A stretch of 64,000 nucleotides of DNA from Terrirhizobium terrae (GTDB taxonomy: Bacteria > Pseudomonadota > Alphaproteobacteria > Rhizobiales > Rhizobiaceae). A program made the position numbers and the translations under genes. Below are positions 28,146-37,481 of the stretch, in pieces. The first letter of the stretch is position 1. Every line of letters begins with the position of its first letter. A model generated the notes under the pieces. That model worked only from the letters and a program-made list of their open reading frames with translations. It had not been told where the DNA came from and searched no databases. The stretch covers positions 1-64,000 of the forward strand of contig NZ_CP104992.1 of assembly GCF_030323265.1 (NCBI RefSeq), in the 5' to 3' direction.

Positions 28146-29131
28146 TATGCGGCCTCCTTCTCATCCGTTTCCAAGCCGGCAAAGGGATTTGCATTGCAGA
28201 AAACCCCAACTGCGACATTGTCCACCGCTTCGGAAAGATGGCGGACGTGGATTTGCGAGAAGCCATCCTCAAAAGCAAGCTCAGAGGCATTCCATACGAT
28301 CCTAAAAACGCCCCCTAGAAGGCCAGCCGACGCGTCAAATAAACATGCTAAAATGTCGTCGCTCTGAAAGTCGCTATACTGCTCCATAATACCCTTCTCG
28401 ACTAAGCTGATGGAAAGATCGGAACAAAAATCGCGGAATATTTCCTTGTCTACATCACGTTCATAAACGAGCACCCTTGGTTTAACCCGATACATCATCC
28501 TCCGTTTGATCTGCTTTTCACGAAAAAGCTTTTCTTCAGCATCAGGTATTCCAATAAACATGATTGGATAGCCTTTAATCAGTAACCCCTTGAGGTGGTT
28601 GTGGACCGTATGAGCCTCTTCCTCCGTGGCACTTGCCAAACTCTTCGGTGTCCTGAGATGATTGACTTCGTCGAATACGATTAGCTCGGTTCCCAAGCGC
28701 TTCATGAGCTTGTGCGCGCGATAAACCTGTTGCGGGACAGTACCCGACGCTGGCGTTGGATCGCCCAACGCCGTCAACAGCCACATCAACATAGCTGGTA
28801 TGCTGGAATTCTCCGGGAGACTGACGTGTAGAACAAGCTTCTGCTGATCGACGACCTCTTCCCGTGGCGTACCTATCGGAAACAATCCACGCGCGAAGCA
28901 ATCGTCCACGATCCGCGTTTCGATGTACATTTTGATTGCTTCGGACTTACCATATTGGCTGTCAGCAAATAGACACCCAGCGGGCTGCTCACTTCCCGGT
29001 TTGGCATTTCGTTTACAGCTTCTGAGGATATCGAGCTTAATGAAGATATCTTGCGCTAGTGGCGTCATTATCCTCAAATCAAGCATTCGAGGGGCGATCT
29101 CACTCACATCGCGAACTAACTCCATCACCAC
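28145..29131 (-). CDS. tnsC: TnsC/TniB-family transposition AAA+ ATPase
   Basis: The 328-residue AAA+ protein has a Walker A at residues 56-63 that reads ADSQYGKS, with Ala where Gly is usual, and a Walker B at LIVFDEVNHL (Asp154, Glu155). Sensor-type segments follow (YPIMFIGIPDAEEKLF), as in TniB/TnsC. It links TniQ at the target to the transposase and gives target immunity in Tn7. Codons here are richer in A/T than in the flanking chromosome, consistent with foreign origin. The downstream tniQ start overlaps its stop by one base. Confidence 0.88.
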   Translation of the reverse strand: MVMELVRDVSEIAPRMLDLRIMTPLAQDIFIKLDILRSCKRNAKPGSEQPAGCLFADSQYGKSEAIKMYIETRIVDDCFARGLFPIGTPREEVVDQQKLVLHVSLPENSSIPAMLMWLLTALGDPTPASGTVPQQVYRAHKLMKRLGTELIVFDEVNHLRTPKSLASATEEEAHTVHNHLKGLLIKGYPIMFIGIPDAEEKLFREKQIKRRMMYRVKPRVLVYERDVDKEIFRDFCSDLSISLVEKGIMEQYSDFQSDDILACLFDASAGLLGGVFRIVWNASELAFEDGFSQIHVRHLSEAVDNVAVGVFCNANPFAGLETDEKEAA

Positions 29132-29180
29132 CTCCCTGATGTGGTGGCAGCTCGCTTTGCCAAATAGGCCTGGATTTCCG

Positions 29181-31447
29181 TCACATTCTTCTTCTCGGGA
29201 GTACGATGGGAGGAGATTTCGATCTCCGGCGACGGTGAACGAGAGCGATCACTTGGCATCTCGTTTTTTCTTGCCGGTCTCGTTCTCCCTTCGCCGCAGC
29301 TTCAGCCCTATTGCGGGCTCGCGTAGCAACACCCTTAGCAGTTGACTTCTGGCCGCCTCGCACAGGTCCTGTCGCCGCTTGGCCATGGTTCCTCCGGACT
29401 GTTGCGGGCGCGTCGTTCGGGATCCCACCAAGACCACTTACCGATGGAGGAATTTCGGCCTGTTCAACTCGGCTTCCAGCGCTGAGCGACCAAGCCTCGG
29501 TATCGTACAGCCGGGCTTCTTTCTTTGTAGGTTTGACGCCTTCCTTGAAGATACCCTCCAGATGTTGAAACAGATTTCGTCTATTCTGGGCGCGCTCGAG
29601 ATCGGAGCCCGCGGAGAGTTCCTGTTCTTCTTCGAATTTTCTGAGACGCTTTGACATGTCGAATGATAAATCCCTTGTGGTTTCAGGGAAAATGTTAGGA
29701 AGTTGTACCAACAGCCCCGTCGCTTCGTTCAACACGTTTAGAACACCGCAGTTTAGGGGTCGAAAAAAACGTTTACGTGCAAAACAAGCGTTTGCCCTGG
29801 CCCCCGCTGTTCTCGTTTGCGGGCCATCGGCGCCATGTCTCGAGATCAAGATGGTCGTCAGCGCCTGGTCGTGAAAGCGTTCGGTCTTGAAAGTAATGCC
29901 ACTCGTTGTAAGGACCGCTCGGCCGTACTGGCCAACAAGGCGATCCAGCACCTGTACATCGTCCAAGGTAGGACGACCGAATTGTCGGATGCCATTCTCC
30001 CATTTCCTTGCAGGTGCGACGCCGCCGCGAGGGGTGGTGATATGCAGAATGGTCACGATGAATTCACTTAGACGCCTCGTGGCCTCCGCCAGCGTATAGC
30101 ATGCGGCGTCACTTGGATCGTCCTCTGGAACGTTTCGCTTGTCCTTGCCTCCCGGCCTTCCCCCAGGCAACTGGTGCCAGAGGCCGTTTGTGGTACCAAA
30201 GGTTCGCTCGACCAAAGCTTTGTGCTCAGGCGTGCGCAACGAAGCATATACGATGTCGATGCCGACAAACTCGAGCACGGTCTGCAGCGAAACGCCGATG
30301 TTTTCGAGACCATTGTCGAGAATAAAGGTCGAAGCCCTGCCCCATCCGTCAGTGGCGCCCCTATACCGGCCAAACCGTTCTTCGAGCTCTGTCTTTGGTC
30401 TGAGCGTATGCCTTATGCACTTCATCAACGAGTAGACGGACGGAGGATAGAGCGAGAGGAAGAAGCCAAGAACCATCTTTGAGTAGACATCGATGGCGTA
30501 GACCAACCAGGCGCGGACTTTGCGGAGAACCTCCCCTTACTATTTTTAACTAGAAGGAAAACGTCGGTTTCTGTTTGATCTAAGATGACATACTCAAGTG
30601 GGCGTGTGGCCTTTATACCGTCCACGGTTCCTACAAAACGTTTGTGAGCGTTCCGACGCCCGAACTTGGCAGCGTACCGTTCCTGGGTTTCGGATTTATC
30701 AATCCACTCGTTTAAGGTAGTTCGACCCGGCGGAGTCACGAGCTCAAGCGTCCGCTTTAGACGCTCTTCTTCAAACCACGTACGGAAGAACGCGCGTGCG
30801 GTCTGCTTCCTTACATTTGGTTGCCAGAAAAGTGTGATCATCCTCTGTTTAAGTTCGACCACCCAATCTGGCCAGCGGCTCTCGCGGTGTTTGCCAATAT
30901 TTGCGAGAATAAGGCCTAAAGGCCGATTGCCTGGCGTGCCGTAGCGATTCAGAAAGATCCTGAATTGACTTTCCGAAATTCGCCATGTCGCGCCGTTTGC
31001 CCATGTCAGGCCGTTGGCGGCAGCCTCTTTCTGCATCGCGTCCAGAAACGGCGTCAACACCTTATGATATGTCGAAGCGCCGGGAGTTTCGTCGTAACGT
31101 TTAAGAGCGTGCGCAATCGTCCGGGCAGTCACGACTCTCTTATGCGCCGCTTGTCGTCTTTCTTTTTCTTTCTTGCTTATCCGCGGGTCGTTTGGGTCTA
31201 GCAAATGCTTAACGTTGATCGCATCTACGCCGGTTGGAACACCCTCACGCTTCGTGCGCTTGGCGCCACCTGTCCCGCGCATTTTCGAAAATGCGTCATA
31301 GAGGATGATCCGCTCCTCAGCCGTCTCCAAATCCTTGAAAACGATTGAGCCGTCGTTGTTCGTGCGAACAAAGCGGAAAGTTCCTTCCAAGCTTAGATCA
31401 GGGATATGATACTCGTCACCGTCCTTAGCATCAATTACATCTGGCAT
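29181..31447 (-). CDS. tnsB: TnsB/TniA-family DDE transposase, frameshifted
   Basis: Joined frames give a 755-residue Mu/TnsB-type transposase. The N-terminal DNA-binding part is followed by the RNase H-like core with catalytic residues in VILDQTETD (Asp290), FILDNGLENIG (second Asp) and TPEHKALVERTFG (Glu). A Mu-type C-terminal barrel and a basic tail rich in Arg/Lys follow. The break is at CCCC 30533-30536; one added base gives KGEVLRKVRAWLVYAIDVYSK. It cuts the 3' ends of the element and joins them to the target. The upstream tnsA gene ends 53 bases before its start. Confidence 0.9.
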
Positions 31448-31500
31448 CCTTCACCTCACCAGAAGCACGTTTGTATCAGCGCGAAGTTCGCGAGTAAGAT

Positions 31501-32276
31501 CTATCGAAATAATTCGACGCACCTGCATTGCCGATGCCTTAGCAACGCCGGTGGGGCCTCCCCCAGTGCTTCGACTACCCGGCTGTATGGTTGGGCCGAT
31601 CCACGGGAAATGTACAAGCGTCTCAAAGCGTCATGGTCATGAAGTGACAACGACGTGTGCCTGTCGATCGTTATCGCGCGGAAACGTTCGACAATTTCTT
31701 TGGGGAAGTGCGTTATCTGGTCCAAAACGAGGAAGACAATTCCCAGGCGTCGATGGACTTCCACAGCGAGGCGCAATTTTGCCCCGTAAAAGGGGTCGTG
31801 AAGTCTTGGGTCGTCCTCCGTTTTTATCTCAAGGACAAGCCTTCGACACTGAGCCTGCGGAACAGCCCTGCTTTTCGCGACCGCCGCGGCCAACCAAAAT
31901 GGCGCCCCCTTCCTAATTCGGCGATAAATTCATCATCGACAAACAGTTCCATGTCAGGAAAATAGAGCAAAGGCTCTGATAACTGCTGCACATTGATTTC
32001 AAGCCGATAGGGTTGAACGAGGAGGCCCGCGACGCCGGTAGCGACTTCAGCCACCTGTAGTGCGGGTAACTCCCCGCCTATTGACTCCCACGGCATTGAT
32101 CGCAAGCCGGCCTTATGAGAAACAAATTTCCCTGTACGCCCTTTTCTGCGACCGTTGATTATCTGGCGAACCGGACCACCGTCGATCGATCGGACAATTC
32201 TTGCGATGGTATTCGCGTCCGGAAAACGCCGGAGATTATTGTCGGGGGTACGCCGCCTCGAACTTCCAGGTTTCAT
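31501..32276 (-). CDS. tnsA: TnsA-like transposon endonuclease, frameshifted
   Basis: Joined frames give 258 residues from ATG 32276. The PD-(D/E)XK pattern of TnsA is visible: an acidic residue in SIGGELPALQ, then YFPDMELFVDDEF (Asp) and RRLVLEIKTEDD (Glu-x-Lys). The break is in the C run 31905-31909; one added base gives GAPFWLAAAVAKS and continues into the nuclease core. TnsA cuts the 5' strands so that the element moves by cut-and-paste. Its presence separates this element from Tn5053-type TniABQ transposons, which lack it. Confidence 0.82.
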
Positions 32277-32984
32277 GTAACCGCACCTCTCATCCCTCGT
32301 GTACGAGCGCGTCCGCCCTCTCACGCACGGATGAGATCAGCGAATTTGACCGAGGTATAGCCCTGATGGCTCGACCGACGGCTCATACGCTGTTCTCGAT
32401 ACGCTAAACATTAGAATAAGACTAAAACGCAAAAAGCTCGAATCCTTGCAAGCCGTCGAGAGTGCTGAGTTGCTCGCGATACAATTGCAGGTAATCGAAT
32501 CCTTTTATGGCCGACTCGTCCGTAAGGCCGAGAAGCCCCATCCTATGCGGACTTGGAAGGATTCGAGCACGATCCTTTTAGGTCGTAGGCGAGAAGGCCC
32601 CTTCCAACTCGAAACTTGTTGAGAAGCGTTGCGGACCCGAAACGATTCGGGCACCTGTCAACCTGCAATAATAATATTTTGCAAATCGGCCGCAAACCTT
32701 CACCTTGCGCGCAAAGCGGCGGCGATATGATCAATAAATGAGGCGCTAAGAGCGAGATCACGTGGGGACGTGACTTGCCTAAAGGCGAGATTCCTGAACG
32801 ATCGTTCCCCTTACCACGATGAACTTTACGCGGAAGGAGAGCGCGATGCCCGGCGTGATTCAGTGTCCGCGAACCGCGGCGCCAAGCCCGCCGGCTGCCG
32901 AGCTCAAGACGTTCCCGAAACCTGCGGAGCTCATCCGGGCGCACGGGACCGCCCGGCTTGGAAAAGTCCATCCTAAGAGCAGGA
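32277..32984. other. Non-coding stretch upstream of tnsA with three CGAATCCTT repeats
   Basis: No credible gene was found; open frames on both strands are short and lack family features. Three copies of a motif stand out: GCTCGAATCCTT at 32436-32447, ATCGAATCCTT at 32494-32504, and the inverted copy AAGGATTCGAGC at 32557-32568, spaced about 60 bases apart. They lie 160-290 bases upstream of tnsA and differ from the end repeats (CGATTCTA). They could be operators for the tns operon or remnants of an older transposon end. Confidence 0.5.
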
Positions 32985-34103
32985 TCAAGCTTGCTTGTAC
33001 GTGACCAGAGTAGCCTCGCAAACCTCCGCGCCATGGCGTGAAAGAAGGTCGAAGTCGTACTCCGATATCTTCGTCAAGTTGGTCGGGTAGTTCAGCGAGA
33101 GAGCGCTCTGCTCGTCGGTGAGCCGCTCCGCAAGCGCGGCTGGCTCCATGCCGAACTGCCGCATGGCAACGCCCATTCGAATCAGTACGCCCTTCACTTC
33201 TCCACGCTGAATCGAACCCATCAGCATGCGCGATCGCAGTGCCCGTATCTGATCGCTTGCGATGTCGAAGAGCCGCGGCGAGTTGAGCCTGCCCTGAAGC
33301 ATCCCGTTTATCGAAAAAGACTTCGGGGGCGTCAACGGCCCCGAGGCATCGCTACAGATGAGGAGGTCGCACCCTTGAAGGCCGTCGGCAGGCTTGTAGA
33401 CGGCCTCCAGACCCATGTTCTCGTATGCCCCGCCATCCCAGAGCCGAACGCGCCGCATAGGCCGTGCAATCTTCTCTTGCGGCTTCTTTGTCGCCCGGTC
33501 CGTCTTCCACCAGCCATGTTCCGGCAGCTCTAGCCGCAGCACGCCGATCGCGTAAGGAACTGCTGCCGACGCCGCGATAGCCTTCGCGATCGGGACGTCC
33601 GGGCTGAAGTGACGCCCGAACACCCAGTCTCCCATCATCCTCTTCGAGAACCGCCAGTTCTTGCCGGTCTCGAAGCAGGTCGTGTTGATATGCCATTCCG
33701 GCAAGTCGGGCAGGTCCTTCACCGATCCTTTGACGCCCCAGCGAGCGGAGAGAAGTTTGGGCAGAATCTCGGCTCTTCGAAATAGGATACGAATGTTCTC
33801 CCGAAGGATGCCACGCCAGCCCAGTGCGCTGAGGCTGAACAGGTCGCCGGCCGTGAGCCTCCTACGAAGCTCGGGATAGACCTCGTCCAGGAACTGCTCG
33901 GAGGTCGGCCATTTAAAATCAGCGTGGGAGAAGATCGCACCCACGACCAGGCTGCCTCCGGACACGGTGGAGATCTGCGTGACTTCCTCGAGACGGCCCA
34001 GCCTTGCAAGATGCCGGAGAACCCCCAGGTGAAACACCGCCGCACGAACGCCGCCGCCTGAAAGAGCGAGGCCCAACCGCGGCCTGTGTACAACGTCATC
34101 CAT
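32985..34103 (-). CDS. Patatin-like phospholipase, probable defence effector
   Basis: The 372-residue protein is a patatin-like hydrolase. The oxyanion motif is ALSGGGVRAAVFH (residues 14-25), the nucleophile Ser48 lies in STVSGGS and the catalytic Asp223 in LWDGGAYENMG. There is no signal peptide, so it should act on the inner face of the membrane. Patatin lipases kill infected cells by membrane damage in CBASS (CapV) and other systems. Its start overlaps the E2/E1/JAB gene by 8 bases, tying it to that ubiquitin-like operon; no cyclase gene is present here, so the trigger must differ from CBASS. Confidence 0.88.
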   Translation of the reverse strand: MDDVVHRPRLGLALSGGGVRAAVFHLGVLRHLARLGRLEEVTQISTVSGGSLVVGAIFSHADFKWPTSEQFLDEVYPELRRRLTAGDLFSLSALGWRGILRENIRILFRRAEILPKLLSARWGVKGSVKDLPDLPEWHINTTCFETGKNWRFSKRMMGDWVFGRHFSPDVPIAKAIAASAAVPYAIGVLRLELPEHGWWKTDRATKKPQEKIARPMRRVRLWDGGAYENMGLEAVYKPADGLQGCDLLICSDASGPLTPPKSFSINGMLQGRLNSPRLFDIASDQIRALRSRMLMGSIQRGEVKGVLIRMGVAMRQFGMEPAALAERLTDEQSALSLNYPTNLTKISEYDFDLLSRHGAEVCEATLVTYKQA

Positions 34104-36336
34104 CTGCCAACCTCCTCGTTCCGGCCAGCAGCACCGACATGTCGTCTTCCGCGACGATCAACGACACGGCCGGCAGGCCGTCGAGTTCCATGGCGTCCTT
34201 CAGTTGCCTGATCTGTTCGAGATCGGTGCCGCTTGGACGTGAGGAACGGCCGGTCGGATGCGAATGCCATTCGCCGATGTACCGGATCTGGTTACCTGTC
34301 CGGGCGGCGGCAGCCTCGATGTCCGTGCGCAGGCGGGAGACGCCGCGAGTAAACGACGAGGGAGTGCCGACGCTGTCGCTGGGCGGAGGAAGTGCTCCGA
34401 CGACATCGACGCGACGGCGTTCGAAGTCGAACATTCCCATCAGCGATCCACCGGTTTCCGATGGCAGCGCCAGCGAGCGGCGTTGGCGGAGTTCAACCTT
34501 CAAAGAGGCTGGCAGGACGACCGACCATCCCTCGGCCGTCGTCGTCGCCATGGTACCGGACACCGAAGTGATCCTTATGCCATCCTCGTTCATGGTCCAG
34601 ATCTTGAGCACCGCATTCGTCGTCCTGACACCGGATGCGATCCCAGCAGCGATCAGGCCCGAAAGCACCTGGATCGACGCCATCGGGATTCTGTTCGTAA
34701 GCGCCCTGCACGCCCCGGTATACTGCATCCGGTCGACGGCGCCGAGGTGGCCCTCGATAGCAGGGTTCTGCAACACCTCGCGGAGATACAGCGTCTCGAG
34801 ATCGCGGAGTGTCAAGGAGCGCGCCTCGTCCTCGATCATGAGAACCGCGGACTTCCCATCGGGCGTGAAGAACGCGCAGAGACGCCGAGCAGCGCTCGGC
34901 AGGTCGGACGCCCACCGGGAAACGGGAACAGAGGCAGAGGCGTCGAGGATGAATTCGGCGTCGCCGATCTGCTGATCCAATACCGCCTTGTCGATTGGGG
35001 TCAGGACGTTGTCGACGACAGGACGCGCATCAACGTCGTCCCTGATCCCCATTAGCCTGTTCGCGAGCCCGATGGCCTTGCTTCTACCGACGAACTGGTT
35101 GTTGAGCGTATGCCTCGCCACGTTGTGCGGAAGCAGAGTGTCGTCGTCTACGATCGTCCATTTGAAGAGCCCCTGTCGGGCGAGTATTTCCGAGATCGCC
35201 GAACCGGCGGATCCAGCGCCGATCATGACCACTCGACGGTCGTCGGCATGCGGCTCGCCAGAGAGACGGGCCGCACCGGCTGCATCGAACTCCTTGTGAA
35301 CGAAGGACATCGACACTGGAACGTCCCGCACTGCATCCATCGATACGCGCGCGCCGACATTAGGGAGGAAGTTTACCTCCTTCGCTTCGCCGGAGACGTT
35401 GCGCAGGAGGAAGCCCATCTTCTCTCCGATCTCTCCGGGGCTGTATGCCGTCACGAACGCTACCGTCTCGCTCGTTCCGACATCGCCGGTGTTCGGATCG
35501 ATCTGCGGCATTGTCACCAGGAGGCAGGTGATACGCTTGCCGTCTCCTGTCTCCTTCCTGCCGTTTACCCAGTCCCTGATGGACTGCTGGAGCAGGCTTG
35601 GGAAATCGACCCCGGCATCGACCAGAAAGTCCGACAACCGTCCGAGGTCTCGGGGCGCCCTCTTCATCCGTTTCATCTGCTGTGGCTCGATCGCGCAATG
35701 GAAGGCCATCAGACGGATATCGTCACCTCTGATACCCGGTGGCCTGGATCCTCCTATGAAGATGCACTGCGCGTCCTGGTCGACGGCCCAGATGAACAGG
35801 CTAGACCCCAGGCGGGCCGCTTCCCAGAAATCGTTCTTCAAGATGATCTGGTTGAAAACGTCGGGAAGAAAGAGAGGGTCGAGGGGCTGCCCTGCCCCGT
35901 GAAGCTCGCCTTGGCATGCCTTCTCGAACCAGCTACTCAGACGACCCATGAGTTCGGCGGCCGTGTAGAAGCTACGAGTGTCCTGCCATGGACGGTCGTC
36001 GATGCAGATGCAGGCGGGAAATCCTTCGGGCATCAGGTTCTGATGCGGAGTGTCTGGAAAATCCGGGCGGGCGACTAGGACGGTATATGACATGGAGCCG
36101 GTCCGCGCAAAACACACGGTCAATGATTCCACAGGCAAAATGGCATAGACGGGCCGCTGCGGCCGCTCGACCATCAGGTCGAAGGAAAGAAGATCGAACT
36201 CCCCGTACCTTCTGCACTCTCCGAGGGTGGCGTAGCTCTCGCCCGGCCCCAGGATATATTCGTGCAGCGCCCTCGCAAGAGGATTGGCGAATGCGTGTAC
36301 GTCGACGACTTCCGATCCTTCCGGCTGCCAGTACAT
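34096..36336 (-). CDS. E2-E1-JAB fusion protein (ubiquitin-like conjugation/deconjugation)
   Basis: The 746-residue protein appears to hold three modules. An N-terminal E2-like domain (about 1-160) has PDTPHQNLMPEGFPACIC with Cys109/Cys111 near the expected active site. A ThiF/E1 domain (about 365-600) has the ATP-binding motif GAGSAGSA (373-380) and a candidate catalytic Cys543 in YTGACRALT. A C-terminal JAB/JAMM peptidase (about 615-746) has Glu627 in ETGGSLMG, EWHSHPTG (His691, His693) and Asp705. Such E2, E1 and JAB sets occur in CBASS (Cap2/Cap3) and in other bacterial ubiquitin-like operons. The conjugated protein is not evident. Confidence 0.85.
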   Translation of the reverse strand: MYWQPEGSEVVDVHAFANPLARALHEYILGPGESYATLGECRRYGEFDLLSFDLMVERPQRPVYAILPVESLTVCFARTGSMSYTVLVARPDFPDTPHQNLMPEGFPACICIDDRPWQDTRSFYTAAELMGRLSSWFEKACQGELHGAGQPLDPLFLPDVFNQIILKNDFWEAARLGSSLFIWAVDQDAQCIFIGGSRPPGIRGDDIRLMAFHCAIEPQQMKRMKRAPRDLGRLSDFLVDAGVDFPSLLQQSIRDWVNGRKETGDGKRITCLLVTMPQIDPNTGDVGTSETVAFVTAYSPGEIGEKMGFLLRNVSGEAKEVNFLPNVGARVSMDAVRDVPVSMSFVHKEFDAAGAARLSGEPHADDRRVVMIGAGSAGSAISEILARQGLFKWTIVDDDTLLPHNVARHTLNNQFVGRSKAIGLANRLMGIRDDVDARPVVDNVLTPIDKAVLDQQIGDAEFILDASASVPVSRWASDLPSAARRLCAFFTPDGKSAVLMIEDEARSLTLRDLETLYLREVLQNPAIEGHLGAVDRMQYTGACRALTNRIPMASIQVLSGLIAAGIASGVRTTNAVLKIWTMNEDGIRITSVSGTMATTTAEGWSVVLPASLKVELRQRRSLALPSETGGSLMGMFDFERRRVDVVGALPPPSDSVGTPSSFTRGVSRLRTDIEAAAARTGNQIRYIGEWHSHPTGRSSRPSGTDLEQIRQLKDAMELDGLPAVSLIVAEDDMSVLLAGTRRLADG

Positions 36337-36340
36337 TCGG

Positions 36341-36481
36341 TCAGCCGTTCCTGCCCGCCCGCGTGGGCGTAGAGGCGGCGACGCTAGTCGCGGTCGCCGC
36401 CGCCGCGAGCATGACGGCGACTCCTTGGGCGGTGATCTTAAGATGGATCGGCTTCGGCCGCGCTTCGCTCGGCGTCTCCAT
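36341..36481 (-). CDS. Short hydrophobic ORF between hydrolase and E2-E1-JAB gene
   Basis: This 46-residue frame starts at ATG 36481 inside the 3' end of the metallo-hydrolase gene (44-base overlap) and stops 4 bases before the E2-E1-JAB start. It has a basic N-terminus (EARPKPIHLKITAQG), one hydrophobic Ala-rich segment (VAVMLAAAATATSVAA) and a C-terminal Arg-rich tail ending RNG. It fills an otherwise empty gap in a tight operon. It could be a small membrane or modifier-like peptide, or only a translational coupler; ribosome-binding evidence is weak. Confidence 0.4.
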   Translation of the reverse strand: METPSEARPKPIHLKITAQGVAVMLAAAATATSVAASTPTRAGRNG

Positions 36482-37481
36482 GGTCACGAGGAACTTGCCG
36501 TTCAGAATCCTTGATGATCTTTCGATAGTAGTTCGCGGCCTGACGGTGCGGCGGCTGCACGTCCTTGTCGGCTTCCGTCCCTTTCAGCGGGATCGGTTTG
36601 CTAGGCGAGACGATGATCTCGTTTTCGCGTGCGAGCTCTTCGAACAGCCACTTCACGTCCTCGACCGGCTCCGTCATGTACTCGCCCTTGTCCGGCGAGA
36701 GAGACAGGTAGGAGCAGTGATGGAACAGCTTCAGGACATCCCAGTGAAGGCGATCCTCGTTGTCGTGTTCCCGGCTTGTCCGTACGATCTGGGAGAGGCT
36801 CTCGTGATCGATGTCCGCACCAAGCAAGGCATAGGATCTGTTCAGTCCCTCGCGCATCGTCATCTGCACGACGATAGATCCCTGATTGCGGTCGATCAGG
36901 CCGGCGTCAGTGCGCCAGGCGAAGGGACTGTGCACGAAGAACTCGACTGCCTCCGACCCCCACTTGCTGAAACCCGGAACCAGCTCGCCCGCGTTGACGA
37001 TGCAGTGCATCCGGGATTCCAGCGTAAGACCGTTCTCCTCGAGGTAGGACTTGAGGGCCTCAGGACGGGAGAAGACCTTGATGCCCCTCCCTTCCTTGAG
37101 GCGGTGCCGGGCCTCCTGCCGGATAACGCGGGCGTCGTCGTCGAGAGCAACCTCCGTCAGGACGCCCGCGGGCACCCAGAGTTCGTCGATCTTCATACGG
37201 TCGCCGCCTTGATACGCGGCCGCATGTTCGAACCAGAAGAACTCGCTGGAGCGAAAGATGTGGTCCTTGTCGAGATGGGTGAAGGCGACGACTCGGAAGG
37301 ACTCCTGGCCGGCCTCTTCCATGGCGTCGCGGATCGCGGACGGGAGATCGATCCGCTTGTCGAAGGGGTCTTTCTCATTGCGCATATGCGCGTAGTCCAT
37401 CAGGACGACCTGATTGTTCGCAAGCTGAATAAAGGTCGTGTCAGCATTCCCGGTCGGGAAGAACTTCATGTGTGCCGTCAT
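36438..37481 (-). CDS. Metallo-beta-lactamase-fold hydrolase of the ubiquitin-like operon
   Basis: The preferred start is ATG 37481 with GAGGA upstream, giving 347 residues. MKFFPTGNADTTFIQL is the standard MBL-fold opening and THLDKDH (His69, Asp71, Asp73, His74) the metal site; further ligands are likely in SPFAW and LFHHCSY. It is the first gene of a minus-strand operon with the E2-E1-JAB protein and the patatin. MBL-fold genes have been noted beside E1/JAB genes in earlier surveys of bacterial ubiquitin-like systems. The substrate (nucleic acid, nucleotide or protein adduct) is unknown. Confidence 0.82.
   Translation of the reverse strand: MTAHMKFFPTGNADTTFIQLANNQVVLMDYAHMRNEKDPFDKRIDLPSAIRDAMEEAGQESFRVVAFTHLDKDHIFRSSEFFWFEHAAAYQGGDRMKIDELWVPAGVLTEVALDDDARVIRQEARHRLKEGRGIKVFSRPEALKSYLEENGLTLESRMHCIVNAGELVPGFSKWGSEAVEFFVHSPFAWRTDAGLIDRNQGSIVVQMTMREGLNRSYALLGADIDHESLSQIVRTSREHDNEDRLHWDVLKLFHHCSYLSLSPDKGEYMTEPVEDVKWLFEELARENEIIVSPSKPIPLKGTEADKDVQPPHRQAANYYRKIIKDSERQVPRDHGDAERSAAEADPS

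Noticed and set aside
26192-32276. CRISPR-associated (CAST-type) Tn7 element
   Set aside because: No cas genes or repeat arrays were seen anywhere in 26060-59985; tniQ is long and stands alone.
32405-32700. Second transposon end upstream of tnsA
   Set aside because: The repeats there differ from the terminal ones in sequence and spacing, and the target duplication clearly places the ends at 26060 and 59985; kept only as a possible relic.
32543-33034. 163-codon minus-strand open frame before the patatin gene's 3' end
   Set aside because: It has no start site, no domain and partly overlaps the patatin 3' end; the composition is like non-coding DNA.
32985-37481. Calling the operon classical CBASS
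   Set aside because: No cGAS/DncV-like nucleotidyltransferase was found in the operon or the rest of the cargo, so the CBASS label is not supported.
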